A stretch of DNA of 64,000 bases from CAYJAZ01 sp964368455 (GTDB taxonomy: Bacteria > Desulfobacterota > Desulfovibrionia > Desulfovibrionales > Desulfovibrionaceae): positions 1 through 64,000 of the forward strand of contig CAYJAZ010000003.1 of NCBI GenBank assembly GCA_964368455.1. The letters run 5' to 3'. Positions within the stretch are counted from its first letter, which is position 1, and each line of letters opens with the position of its first letter. Positions 40,604 to 49,768 of this stretch are shown here, piece after piece. The notes beneath the pieces are model-generated. The model worked only from the letters and a program-made list of their open reading frames with translations, did not search any database and was not told the origin of the DNA. Made by a program: the position numbers and the translations under genes.

Positions 40604-41509
40604 TTATTCGTAATGCATTGTATGCACTTCGTCTTCTGTGATGATATGTGGAATCATACGTATAAGAACGCCTTTTGGCCCAACTTCAGCAAAATTATTC
40701 ACTCCAGATTTATGGATATTTGTGATGATTTGTGTCCATAAAACAGAGGAAACTATTTGCTTTTTCATGATATTGTGCATTCTTTTTGCTTCTGTAATGG
40801 ATTCTGCGTTCACATTGCAATAAATAGGTGCGATAGGATCTGCCCAATCGTATTTATCTAATTCTTTAGCAAATTCAACGTTTATTTCAGACATTAAAGG
40901 AGTGTGGAAAGCACCTGAAACAGCCAAAGGTATTGCCTTTGCTTTTTGTGGTTTTAATCTATCAACAACAGCTTCTACAGCATCTCTGTGTCCAGAAATA
41001 GCGAATTGTTTAGGTGTGTTGTAGTTTGCAATTCTTACAATTCTTCCAGATTCTTCGCTTACATCTTTGCAAGTAGGCTCAATTTCATCAGCACTTAAAC
41101 GCAATACAACATACATTGTACCTTCTTTGTTTGGATCTGCTGAATCCATCAATTTACCACGAAGGGAAACTAATTGTAAAACATCATCAAAGGAGAGCAC
41201 TTTTGCTGCTGCTAAAGCAGAAAATTCGCCTAAGCTATGGCCAGCAAAGGCAGATGCTGTGACTTTATCTTTGTGTTCAAGCCATGCACCAAGATTGGTG
41301 ACAGTGAGAGCTGGTTGTAGATTCTTTGTATTTGCCATCAAAGTTTCGTCAGCACTTTCCCAATAAATTTCTCTCAAAGGAAGAGAAGAATATTTTTCTG
41401 CCTTTTTCCATAATTCCATAATATCAGAGTTCTTTTCAGCATGAGTTTTGCCCATGTTTGCAGATTGTGAACCTTGTCCTGGAAATAAAATAGCACTTTT
41501 TTCAGACAT
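40604..41509 (-). CDS. fabD: Malonyl-CoA:ACP transacylase FabD
   Basis: A 301-residue enzyme charging ACP with malonyl groups for fatty-acid synthesis. The N-terminal AILFPGQGSQSANMGK, the nucleophile Ser92 in FAGHSLGEFSALAAA and the catalytic His in LAVSGAFHTPLMSEI are seen. AGGG precedes the ATG. It stands alone here, not in a fab cluster, and fabI is also isolated (27696), so fatty-acid genes are dispersed in this genome. Confidence 0.93.
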   Translation of the reverse strand: MSEKSAILFPGQGSQSANMGKTHAEKNSDIMELWKKAEKYSSLPLREIYWESADETLMANTKNLQPALTVTNLGAWLEHKDKVTASAFAGHSLGEFSALAAAKVLSFDDVLQLVSLRGKLMDSADPNKEGTMYVVLRLSADEIEPTCKDVSEESGRIVRIANYNTPKQFAISGHRDAVEAVVDRLKPQKAKAIPLAVSGAFHTPLMSEINVEFAKELDKYDWADPIAPIYCNVNAESITEAKRMHNIMKKQIVSSVLWTQIITNIHKSGVNNFAEVGPKGVLIRMIPHIITEDEVHTMHYE

Positions 41510-41610
41510 AATTTTAACCCTGTATGTTAATCAATTTTAAAGTAGCATTAATAGTGAAATTTTATTAATGATTAAATTTCTTCTAGCTTAAATGAGCTAT
41601 AATGTCAAAA

Positions 41611-42990
41611 TTATTTTTCACTCTTAATTGAATTTATAATAGAGGCGGCAAAAGTTTTTTTGAGTTTTTTTACAAGATAGACATAGAAAAGAAGAAATAA
41701 TATTGTCTGTATGACAGAAGATAATGGAGTTGCAAGAGAAAGAATAAAGAGATTTGTATTCTCTAATTGACTGAAAATATAAGAAAAAGGCACACGAATA
41801 CCAAAAGAGCAGAAAAGTCCAACAATCATTACGACAGTTGTTTGTCCACAACCATTAAAGAAACCAGCAAAAACAAAGAAAAATGAAGTGAGTAAAACAT
41901 CTATACTATAACCTTGCATGTAAAGCCAACAAGCTTCGATGACTTTTGCGTCTTGCGTGAACAAGCGTGCAAGATTGTCTCCGTGAAAGTAGCAATAATA
42001 AGCAATAAATATACTTATTCCAAAAGAAGTCATAATAGCATAATTGAATGATTTTGTGGCTCTTTCAATGTTTTTTGCACCATAGTTTTGAGCGGTTACA
42101 CTTGCAGTTGCTTGAGCTAAAGAAGTTGGAACAAGCATGATAAAAGAAACAATTCTTTGAGCAATGCCTACGCCTGCTGAGGCGACAAGGCCAAATGTAT
42201 TTACTATTGAAGTAATAATTAAAAAAGATATTTGTGCAAAAAAGAATTGCATGGCAAGAGGCGCACCAAGAACAATAATACTTTTGATATATGCTTTATG
42301 GAATTTAATGTTTTTTAAAGAAAAGACAAAGGGCATTTCTTGTCTTCTTATATATAAAAGTGAAAAGAAAACAGAAAAAGCTTGTGAAATTATAGTTGCA
42401 TAGGCAGCACCTTCAACTCCTAAGCCAAAATATCCTATAAAAATTAAATCTAAAATTATATTAGTAAAGCAAGCAATAGCAACCGTTATTAGAGGTGTTT
42501 TTGAATCGCCAATAGCACGAAAAATAGAGCCGAAAAGATTATAAGCAACAATAAAAATAAAGCCATAAGCATTAATTAAAATATAGTTTATACACGCAAT
42601 TATAGCGTCTTTGGGTGTGTTTAATAGTGAAACAATATCTGATGAGAAAAAAGAAAGTGAAAATGTCATGCAAAGAGAAATTAGAATAAATAAAGAAATT
42701 CCTGCTCCAAGGACTTCGCCACAATCGTCTAATTGTTTTGCACCAATTTTTTGTCCAAGTAAGATAGTGATACCAAAAGCAAGACCCACAATAAGCATAT
42801 TTGTTGCAAACATAACCTGTGCAGCATTTGCCACAGCAGATACATCTTCTGCTTCGCAAAAAAAGCCTATAATCATCAAGTCAACAGCACCATAAGTGTT
42901 TTGTAATAAATTTGCTAAAAAAATAGGAAATGCAAATTTAAGTAGAGGAAAATAGATTTTTCCTGTTGTGAAATCAATACCTTGCTTCAT
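41611..42990 (-). CDS. MATE-family efflux transporter
   Basis: A 459-residue inner-membrane protein with about twelve helices in two six-helix halves. Segments: FPIFLANLLQNTYGAVDLMI at the start, GLAFGITILLGQKIGAKQLD after the first helices, and in the second half ATASVTAQNYGAKNIERATK, the repeat-equivalent of the GQ..GA loop. MATE proteins export drugs or metabolites against Na+ or H+; the substrate is unknown. GAGGG precedes the ATG. A second MATE gene lies at 51972. Confidence 0.88.
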   Translation of the reverse strand: MKQGIDFTTGKIYFPLLKFAFPIFLANLLQNTYGAVDLMIIGFFCEAEDVSAVANAAQVMFATNMLIVGLAFGITILLGQKIGAKQLDDCGEVLGAGISLFILISLCMTFSLSFFSSDIVSLLNTPKDAIIACINYILINAYGFIFIVAYNLFGSIFRAIGDSKTPLITVAIACFTNIILDLIFIGYFGLGVEGAAYATIISQAFSVFFSLLYIRRQEMPFVFSLKNIKFHKAYIKSIIVLGAPLAMQFFFAQISFLIITSIVNTFGLVASAGVGIAQRIVSFIMLVPTSLAQATASVTAQNYGAKNIERATKSFNYAIMTSFGISIFIAYYCYFHGDNLARLFTQDAKVIEACWLYMQGYSIDVLLTSFFFVFAGFFNGCGQTTVVMIVGLFCSFGIRVPFSYIFSQLENTNLFILSLATPLSSVIQTILFLLFYVYLVKKLKKTFAASIINSIKSEK

Positions 42991-43287
42991 TATAAGCCCT
43001 CAAAATATGGAGAATTAGATAATAAATTGCCAAAAACTACATAGCATTTAATTCTTTATTCAAAAGAATTTGTATACCATGTTAAGAAAATGAGCAAGTG
43101 CTTTATACTATAACAATTTGTTTTAAAATATTAAAACTTTTTGAAATTGTGAAATTATTTTTTTATAGCTTGCTTTGTTCTTAGTATAGTATAGAAGCTA
43201 AAGTAAGTTTTATTTGCTTGATTTCTTCTAGTATTTAATATAAAATCACAGAGGTTTAGAACATTATTAACTTTATAAAAAGCCTAT

Positions 43288-44988
43288 ATGAATATTCTTA
43301 TAATAAATATCACTCGCTTTGGCGACACTTTACAAGCACAACCATTATTACATGCTCTTAAAGATACTTTAAATGAAAAAGAGCTGAATATTGGCCTTGT
43401 TTGCGTGGAAAATTTTATTGAAGCAGGGCAATTGCTTCAACATGTGAGTGATATTTTCCCTCTACCATCTTCTTATTTGTTGAAAAATTTAAAAACAATG
43501 GATGAAAGTTGGTTGAAGGCTTTAAATGCTTTTGAAGCTTTCACAAAAAATATTTTCGATAGCTTTGAACCTGATCTTATTATCAATCTTACTCCTAGTG
43601 TTGTTGCACGCTTGCTTGCAAAGAAAATTAGCCTTAATTCTACTAAAAAATCAAAAGAAATTCCTGTCTATGGATATGCTTTGGATTCCTTTGGCTTTAG
43701 TTTAAATTCTAATATATGGGGAACATACACACAAGCAGTTACTTTAAATAGACTCTCTAGTCCTTTTAATTTAGCAGATTGTTTTGCTTTGCTTGGCGGT
43801 CTAGAACTCTTAGAGGATGAAAAAAATGCAGCTTATAGCAATGTTTTGAAAAAAGCCCAAAATCCAGCTATACGCCCAACAACTAGAGAAGAAAAAAAGC
43901 AAGCTTTATTATTATTGACTCAAGCATCACAAGTTTTTGACAAAATTATTGCAAAGAGTTTAAAAACAAATTTGCCGATAAAGAAAAAGCTTCCTAATGT
44001 AACAAAATATATAGCTTTTCAATTAGGGGCTAGCGCTGAAAAAAGACAATATAGTATAGAACATTTTGCACATTTAAGTACACTTCTTATTGAGCGTGGC
44101 TATACAATAGTCTTGCTTGGTGCAAAAAATGAAGAAACTTTGCTTGAAAAATTTTACCTTGCAGGCGGACAGGGCATAAGCCTTGTTGGAAAAACTGATC
44201 TACCTCTTTTGGCGGCTGTTTTGCGTGAATGTTCTTTGCTGATATCTAATGATACAGGCACTATGCATCTAGCGGCAAGCCTTAATATTCCTATACTTGC
44301 ACTTTTCCTCGCTACTGCACAAGCTTGGGATACTGGCCCTATAAGTGAAGATGCTTGTCTTATTGAAGCAAATATGCCTTGTCATCCATGTTCTTTTACA
44401 CATATTTGTTCACATTATGATTGTAAACAAGTCATTTCGCCAAAAGTGCTTGCAGATATTGCAGATGCTAGACTTTCAAGATCAAAATGGCCACAATATT
44501 TTTCTGCTCAAGCAAGAATTTGGAAATCTCAAAGAGATGAAGAGGGCTTTTTGACATTAAAAGCTCTTGATATTATAGATAAAAATCCAAGAGAAGCTTT
44601 GTATATGATGCAAAGAACAGTGTATAAAAATTGTCTTGAGCTTTTGGAAAATAAAAGGGAAGAAGTAGAAATAACTATTTCCCAAGCTCTTGATAAAGTT
44701 GAAAAAGAAAAACTTTTAGCTCATCTTAACCTTCTTTGTGACTTATTTACACTTTTACAGCAACAAGCAAAACTTATGGCACATCTTGAAAAGATGAAAC
44801 ATGGCTTTTTGTCGACAAATCAAAAAATTGTGTCTTTATTTAAGTCAAATTCTTCTACGCTGCCTTTGGCATATCTTTGGGATTATTCCTTACAAGTGAC
44901 AGACGTTCAAGAAAACTTATTTTTTGAAATTATAGAAAAATTTGATAAAATACTTAAAGCATGGAAAAATGCCTTAGATAATAATTAG
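43288..44988 (+). CDS. Family 9 glycosyltransferase (ADP-heptose:LPS heptosyltransferase-like)
   Basis: A 566-residue protein whose first ~400 residues are a GT-B fold of family 9: MNILIINITRFGDTLQAQPL at the start, YIAFQLGASAEKRQYSIEHF in the middle, YTIVLLGAKNEETLLEKFYL, and the ADP-sugar site GISLVGKTDLPLLAAVLREC with LLISNDTGTMHLAASLNIPI. PCHPCSFTHICSHYDCKQVI is a cysteine-rich segment near 365, where many GT9 proteins have a cysteine cluster. The extra C-terminal ~150 residues are helical and of unknown function. It probably acts in lipopolysaccharide or surface glycan assembly. No clear ribosome site precedes the ATG. The 297 bp before it hold no gene. Confidence 0.82.
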   Translation: MNILIINITRFGDTLQAQPLLHALKDTLNEKELNIGLVCVENFIEAGQLLQHVSDIFPLPSSYLLKNLKTMDESWLKALNAFEAFTKNIFDSFEPDLIINLTPSVVARLLAKKISLNSTKKSKEIPVYGYALDSFGFSLNSNIWGTYTQAVTLNRLSSPFNLADCFALLGGLELLEDEKNAAYSNVLKKAQNPAIRPTTREEKKQALLLLTQASQVFDKIIAKSLKTNLPIKKKLPNVTKYIAFQLGASAEKRQYSIEHFAHLSTLLIERGYTIVLLGAKNEETLLEKFYLAGGQGISLVGKTDLPLLAAVLRECSLLISNDTGTMHLAASLNIPILALFLATAQAWDTGPISEDACLIEANMPCHPCSFTHICSHYDCKQVISPKVLADIADARLSRSKWPQYFSAQARIWKSQRDEEGFLTLKALDIIDKNPREALYMMQRTVYKNCLELLENKREEVEITISQALDKVEKEKLLAHLNLLCDLFTLLQQQAKLMAHLEKMKHGFLSTNQKIVSLFKSNSSTLPLAYLWDYSLQVTDVQENLFFEIIEKFDKILKAWKNALDNN

Positions 44989-45195
44989 TTGACTTTTTCT
45001 TTCTAACTAATTTGGCATAATTTTAAAGTCTATTTTTTTAGATATTTTAGAGGGAAGATATTTCCTTTTTTTCTTTTCTTTTATCTTCATAGATTTTTCT
45101 ATATTTATTTCTTTTCTTTTTTTTCTTTTGTTTAATTGTGTTAACTATTTGTTATAATTTGTTTTTTTATTGTTTTTCTTGTTTCTTAATTTTTT

Positions 45196-45211
45196 TGGCA
45201 TGTAATTTGCA
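45196..45211 (+). promoter_or_regulatory. Sigma54 (RpoN) promoter
   Basis: TGGCATGTAATTTGCA matches TGGCACG-N4-TTGCA with a single change and exact -24/-12 spacing. Transcription would start near 45222, 46 bp before the ATG at 45268. Confidence 0.75.
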
Positions 45212-45267
45212 AATGAGTATTCATGAAGAAAAATTTTGACATACTCAAATGAGTAAAGGAGAAAAAC

Positions 45268-45870
45268 ATGATTATTATTGATGGAAGACAAACAGAATTG
45301 GCTATCACAAATTTTTCAAACCTTGAAGAACTTCTTGTTTCTATAGCAGAAATGGAAGCAATGGAAAAAAGAATTGTCACTGATGTTTTTGTAAACAAAG
45401 TGCAATTTAGCGAACTTTATCCACATCAAGCAGAAGATATTGACGCAGACGAACTTGAAAGCGTTGAAATTCGTTCAATGCCAACAAATGAAATGGCAAG
45501 AGCTATTATTGTTGAACTTAATAAAGTGGTGAATATTATGAACTTTTCTGCTCTTGAAATCTCTAAAGCTTTTAGAGAACTTGAAACAGAAAAAGGTATT
45601 ACTTTTTTAGTTGATACTATTAATGTCGTTCGTGATTTTATGTCTATGGTTGGTGTTTTACGTGCTGAATTTGTTGATGAAATTGATCCAGATTTCGTGA
45701 ACAATGTTGAAAATCTTTCAGAATTGCTTGTTGAAATAAATGAAGCATTAGAAAATAAAGATTGGTATTTGACTTCTGATTTATTTGAATTTGAATTTAT
45801 TCCTTTATGCAATAATTGGGAAGGTATTTTAGCTAATATTGATAAAAATATATCAAGCCAAATGAATTAA
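45268..45870 (+). CDS. Unknown acidic protein, first gene of a sigma54-driven pair
   Basis: A 200-residue acidic protein with no signal and no family I recognise. The N-terminal third (MIIIDGRQTELAITNFSNLE) looks like an alpha/beta segment followed by long helices: EMARAIIVELNKVVNIMNFS and NVENLSELLVEINEALENKD, with coiled-coil-like heptads. It is preceded by AAAGGAG and by a near-perfect sigma54 promoter and followed 31 bp later by a second small gene. In Desulfovibrio-like bacteria sigma54 often drives flagellar or regulated surface genes, so a chaperone-like or structural role is possible, but nothing in the sequence proves it. Confidence 0.6.
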   Translation: MIIIDGRQTELAITNFSNLEELLVSIAEMEAMEKRIVTDVFVNKVQFSELYPHQAEDIDADELESVEIRSMPTNEMARAIIVELNKVVNIMNFSALEISKAFRELETEKGITFLVDTINVVRDFMSMVGVLRAEFVDEIDPDFVNNVENLSELLVEINEALENKDWYLTSDLFEFEFIPLCNNWEGILANIDKNISSQMN

Positions 45871-45901
45871 TTCTAACTTTCTGTAATATAAGGATATAGT
45901 T

Positions 45902-46216
45902 ATGTCTACACTCACAATGCTTGATAGAGCAATGATACTTGCTCAACATGAACTTGAAGCACTAAATGAGGGCGATATTAAAAATGCTGAAAAATTCTTT
46001 ATGGATAGAGCTGAAATCCTCACTAGAGCATATCAAGAGCATGATGAGGAAAACAATGAAGATTATGTTTTCAAACTTGTTGCTATTCAGGGTTATAATC
46101 AGATTATTTATGATGTGGGCACAACGTTAAGAGATGAAGTTAAAGCAAGTCTTGTGCCTATGGCAAAAAAAACGAATGCTGCTAAATCCTATTTACGTAA
46201 TACAAGCCGCTGGTAA
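45902..46216 (+). CDS. Unknown small helical protein, possible FliT/FlgN-like chaperone
   Basis: A 104-residue mostly helical protein: MSTLTMLDRAMILAQHELEA, LNEGDIKNAEKFFMDRAEIL, then VFKLVAIQGYNQIIYDVGTT and a basic end (KTNAAKSYLRNTSRW). The pattern of two long antiparallel helices with an acidic hinge resembles flagellar FliT/FlgN-type export chaperones, though the similarity is one of shape only. It lies 31 bp after the 200-residue gene in the same operon, with AAGGA upstream of the ATG. Confidence in the gene is fair; in the function, low. Confidence 0.55.
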   Translation: MSTLTMLDRAMILAQHELEALNEGDIKNAEKFFMDRAEILTRAYQEHDEENNEDYVFKLVAIQGYNQIIYDVGTTLRDEVKASLVPMAKKTNAAKSYLRNTSRW

Positions 46217-46663
46217 CTATATGTATTTCTAGGAAAAAATTGCAGATTATAGTTTATATTTAAAATAATCTAGGAAAATTTTTCCCTGCTTAATTTTTTA
46301 CTGAATGTATCATAGTTAATAGTAAATTCTTTAATGAGAAAAGATGGATGTCGAAAAATTGACAAGTGTTCTTGAAGTTTTTCCACACAACATTTCTATT
46401 AAGGAAATATTCCACTTTATTCTCATGTTTTGCACTAAGATTATAGGGCAAAAATAAAAATCTTTAATGCTTTTTATGCTTTAAAGTTAATCATCAATTA
46501 TATTTAGTATAAATACTTAGAGTATTTGTATACTGTTTTTCTTCTATTGCCTTTTATTATTTGAACTGTGTGGTAACAAATAATAAAGGGCAATTTTTTA
46601 TTTAAATAAAAAATTACCCTATATTAGCTAGTTTTAAAGAAATTTGAGTTTTTACTTTGTCTA
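46217..46663. other. Gene-free region with a palindrome and a terminator
   Basis: 447 bp without a credible gene. An imperfect palindrome lies at 46506-46534 (AGTATAAATACT facing AGTATTTGTATACT). The long terminator stem at 46547-46593 is described separately. TTGACA-like matches near 46360 have no good -10. Confidence 0.55.
46547..46600 (+). terminator. Rho-independent terminator, long stem
   Basis: TTGCCTTTTATTATTTG pairs with CAAATAATAAAGGGCAA (one G-T) around 13 nt and is followed by TTTTTT. It could end the sigma54 transcript or a small RNA from the preceding gap. Confidence 0.75.
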
Positions 46664-47401
46664 TTAGCCTAATGCAGCATCCTCGTCTACAATCCAAACT
46701 AAATCGCCTTTAGGGCGAACAAATTGTGCTGGATTTTTTTGCACTCCAAGAAGGTTTAGAGCCTGTGAAAGAGGTTCGTGTTTATCTTTTCCACTCACCA
46801 AGAAAACGCAAGAGCGGGCATTGTTAATAACTGGCAAGGTGAGGGTGAGTCTATTTGTTCTGTGTTTACGCACATATTGATCAATAACAAGTCTTTCTTT
46901 TTCTTGTAAACCTTGCTCATCAGGGAAGAGAGAAGCAATATGCCCGTCTTCGCCAAGTCCAAGAAGAATACAATCGAACTTTGGAAATTCATTTTCTGTG
47001 AGACGAAAATGTTCACGCAATAAAGCTTCGTAGGCTTCAGCAGCTTGTTCTGGATTATCTTCACCTTTCATGCGGTAAAACCAAGTAATTGGCACGTGTG
47101 AAAGCAATTCTTTTCTTGCAACGCCGTAATTGCTTTGTGGATGTGAGGGGTCAACACAGCGTTCATCTACCCAATATATCACAATTTTTTCCCAAGGTAA
47201 TCTATCTGCCCAGTCTTTTCCTGAAAGCAGGGTGAATAAAGTCGATGGGGTTGAGCCGCCTGAAAGAGCAAGGGTGAAAACGCCTCTTTCTTGAATGGCT
47301 TGTTCGCAACGTTCGGCAATGTAGTGGGCAGCACGTTCTGCCATAGCAGCAGGATTTTTATGCACATGAACGGTTAGATGGATTGATCTGCTTTGTGACA
47401 T
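46664..47401 (-). CDS. pgl: 6-phosphogluconolactonase
   Basis: A 245-residue DevB/Pgl-type lactonase of the oxidative pentose phosphate pathway. The N-terminal TLALSGGSTPSTLFTLLSG, the phosphate- and substrate-site segment WVDERCVDPSHPQSNYGVA, CILLGLGEDGHIASLFPDEQ and RLTLTLPVINNARSCVFLVS are all family signatures. AAGGAAAA precedes the ATG at 47401. It stands alone; no zwf or gnd is adjacent. Confidence 0.93.
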   Translation of the reverse strand: MSQSRSIHLTVHVHKNPAAMAERAAHYIAERCEQAIQERGVFTLALSGGSTPSTLFTLLSGKDWADRLPWEKIVIYWVDERCVDPSHPQSNYGVARKELLSHVPITWFYRMKGEDNPEQAAEAYEALLREHFRLTENEFPKFDCILLGLGEDGHIASLFPDEQGLQEKERLVIDQYVRKHRTNRLTLTLPVINNARSCVFLVSGKDKHEPLSQALNLLGVQKNPAQFVRPKGDLVWIVDEDAALG

Positions 47402-47573
47402 CGTTTTTCCTTGTTAATAAAGAGTGTTATAAATAATTAATAAATGATAAAATAAAGAAGTAATATAAACTACTTGAAGTTTATGAGAAAAAAACATTTT
47501 TGTCAAAATATTTAGTTGGCTATAGATAATTTTAATGATTTACTTTTATTTAAATTTTTGAAATATTAGAAAA

Positions 47574-48044
47574 TTATTCAGACATTTCAAGAATTCTGTA
47601 GATTTCTTCCTTAGCTTTTTGAACAAAGACAGGCATTTTTTCCTTTACCTTAGGACTCATTTCCATGCTCCATTCGGTAAAACATTCAGGTTGCATGCCC
47701 AAGATAAAAACTTTAGGACGAAATTTGAAGAATTTTTCTGCCATATCAATGGAATCTATTAAGTCGGTGTCGTGTATAGACATTCTTTGGGCAGTATTTT
47801 TTATAAGCTGATCTTCAGTAAGTCGAAAAATTTCGCCTACAGCAGAGTTGGCATGCAAAATATCAAGCACAAGTATGTGGGTGAAGCCTTCAAAAAGATA
47901 AAAAGCGTCTTGTGTGAAAGTTCCAGCATCCATAAGTTCAACATTTTCCGGAAATTTTTCTTTCATTAATTCATAGACTGCATGAACGCCAAGTCCATCG
48001 TCCATTAAAAGAGTATTGCCAACTCCAAGTACAAGTAATTTCAT
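47574..48044 (-). CDS. [NiFe] hydrogenase maturation protease
   Basis: A 156-residue HyaD/HybD/HycI-family endopeptidase that removes the C-terminal extension of a hydrogenase large subunit after nickel insertion. It has LLVLGVGNTLLMDDGLGVHA (GxGN with the metal-binding DDG), NVELMDAGTFTQDAFYLFEG with the second Asp, VLDILHANSAVGEIFRL, MSIHDTDLIDSIDM with the metal-binding His, and VFILGMQPECFTEWSMEMSP. AAAGGA precedes the ATG. No hydrogenase structural genes are in the window. Confidence 0.9.
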   Translation of the reverse strand: MKLLVLGVGNTLLMDDGLGVHAVYELMKEKFPENVELMDAGTFTQDAFYLFEGFTHILVLDILHANSAVGEIFRLTEDQLIKNTAQRMSIHDTDLIDSIDMAEKFFKFRPKVFILGMQPECFTEWSMEMSPKVKEKMPVFVQKAKEEIYRILEMSE

Positions 48045-48089
48045 GGTAAATCCTTTTATAGATGTGATAAGAAAATAAAAATTTCTGTC

Positions 48090-48458
48090 TTACTTTCTTT
48101 TAATAGGTAGATAAAGTTCTGGTGTGATCTGAATTTCTGTATGTATATCACTATGTTGCTCTTTTTGTAAAGGTGCTATTATGCGTGTGTTTTTAGAATT
48201 TCTTTCTTTGTCGTGGTAAAAATAAGATGAATTATTTTGTGAGGTAGAAGAGATTTTATTTGAGTTTTTTGGGGCTAAATTATGCTTTTGTTCACTATAA
48301 GTATGCGTATTTAGTTTGTTTTTCTTAGTCATATAGACTTTTTCATTCTTTTGTTCATGTGTTTGAGCATTTGCAAGAAGAGTTGGTAAAAAGAAAGAAA
48401 ATGAAGAAAGACAGAAAAGTAAAAGAGAGTATCTTGCTATAATAATTGAGTATTTCAT
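48090..48458 (-). CDS. Unknown exported protein
   Basis: A 122-residue protein with a signal peptide (MKYSIIIARYSLLLFCLSSF, cleavage probably after LLANAQ near residue 32). The mature part is short, polar and low in complexity, with Asn/Ser/Lys/His-rich runs and a C-terminal end HTEIQITPELYLPIKRK; it looks disordered. No family recognised. The ATG at 48458 has AAGGA upstream. It lies 45 bp upstream of the hydrogenase protease gene in the same direction, so the two may be cotranscribed. Confidence 0.6.
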   Translation of the reverse strand: MKYSIIIARYSLLLFCLSSFSFFLPTLLANAQTHEQKNEKVYMTKKNKLNTHTYSEQKHNLAPKNSNKISSTSQNNSSYFYHDKERNSKNTRIIAPLQKEQHSDIHTEIQITPELYLPIKRK

Positions 48459-48553
48459 AAGTAATTCCTTGTAAAAAAAAACTTGTAATTTCATCTAACT
48501 TCTTATACTCTCTGTCTGTAAGCACTCATGCAAAGAGTAGCGAAGGAGAGCAT

Positions 48554-49603
48554 ATGAGCAATAACCGTAGTAAAGCATATACTCAAGCTGGGGTCAATAT
48601 CGAAGCTGGCAATGATTTTGTGCAAAAAATCAAAAAAGACGTTGCTTCAACCCATAGTTCAAGTGTTTTGAGTGACATAGGTGGTTTTGGGGGATTGTAT
48701 CGCCCTGATTTAAAATCTTACGATGATCCAATTTTAATAGGTGCAACCGACGGCGTTGGCACAAAGCTTAAACTTGCTATTGATTTTGATAAACACGATA
48801 CTGTTGGTATCGATTTAGTTGCTATGAGCGTGAACGATATTCTAGTACAGGGTGCTAAACCTTTGTTCTTCTTAGATTATTATGCTACTTCAAAATTAAA
48901 TATCGACAATGCGGCAGAAGTTGTTGCTGGTATTGCTGAAGGTTGTAGACAATCTTCTTGTGCTTTACTTGGTGGCGAAACTGCGGAAATGCCTGGAATG
49001 TATCAAGATAATGATTATGATTTGGCTGGCTTTTGTGTAGGCATTGTTGATAATCATAAATTAGTTGATGGTTCTGGAATTAAAGTTAATGATGTTGTGC
49101 TTGGCTTGCCTTCAACTGGCGTACATTCAAATGGCTTTAGCCTTGTACGCAAAGTTTTAGAAAAGAGCGGTCTCAAAAAAGACGATATTTTTCCGAATAC
49201 AGACAAAACTGTTGCTGAAGTTTTACTTGCACCAACACAAATTTATGTTGAAGCTCTTCGTTTGATTATCCGTGATATTCAAATTGAAGGTATGGTTCAC
49301 ATCACTGGCGGCGGTTTTTATGATAATATTCCGCGAGTGCTTCCACAAGGCGTGAAAGCTAAAATTAATTTTGGAACTTGGGATATTTTGCCTGTTTTTG
49401 ACTGGGTGAAGTCTGAAATGGAAATGACTTGGGAAGAAATGTTGCAAATTTTCAACTGCGGTATTGGTTATGTTCTTGTTGTGGACAAACAATATGTTGC
49501 TGAAATTGCTGATAGATTAGAAGTTCTTGGTATGAAAGTTTTTGAAATTGGTACTATAGCAAAAAGAGATGACGAAGAAGAACAAGTCGAAATAAAATTT
49601 TAA
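48554..49603 (+). CDS. purM: Phosphoribosylformylglycinamidine cyclo-ligase PurM
   Basis: AIR synthetase closes the imidazole ring with ATP in purine synthesis. The 349-residue product has YTQAGVNIEAGNDFVQKIKK, DIGGFGGLYRPDL, the ATP-loop DPILIGATDGVGTKLKLAI, VAMSVNDILVQGAKPLFFLD, CALLGGETAEMPGMYQDNDY, GLPSTGVHSNGFSLVRKVLE and VHITGGGFYDNIPRVLPQGV. AAGGAGAG precedes the ATG. It is divergent from the exported-protein gene, with a terminator at 49620. Confidence 0.96.
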   Translation: MSNNRSKAYTQAGVNIEAGNDFVQKIKKDVASTHSSSVLSDIGGFGGLYRPDLKSYDDPILIGATDGVGTKLKLAIDFDKHDTVGIDLVAMSVNDILVQGAKPLFFLDYYATSKLNIDNAAEVVAGIAEGCRQSSCALLGGETAEMPGMYQDNDYDLAGFCVGIVDNHKLVDGSGIKVNDVVLGLPSTGVHSNGFSLVRKVLEKSGLKKDDIFPNTDKTVAEVLLAPTQIYVEALRLIIRDIQIEGMVHITGGGFYDNIPRVLPQGVKAKINFGTWDILPVFDWVKSEMEMTWEEMLQIFNCGIGYVLVVDKQYVAEIADRLEVLGMKVFEIGTIAKRDDEEEQVEIKF

Positions 49604-49619
49604 TTGACATTTTAATAAA

Positions 49620-49666
49620 GAAAAATCTTTAAAAAGCATATTTTGTTTTTTAAAGATTTTTTTTGA
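49620..49666 (+). terminator. Terminator of purM
   Basis: AAAAATCTTTAAAAA pairs with TTTTTTAAAGATTTTT around 11 nt, followed by TTT. It lies 16 bp after the stop codon. Confidence 0.75.
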
Positions 49667-49768
49667 AATAATTGCCTTTCTCTTTTACTTGTTCTATAGT
49701 GTAAAAGGGTCTCATATCTTTATTTTAGAGAATTTTCATTAAATATAAACTGAGAATATGCTTTTGTT

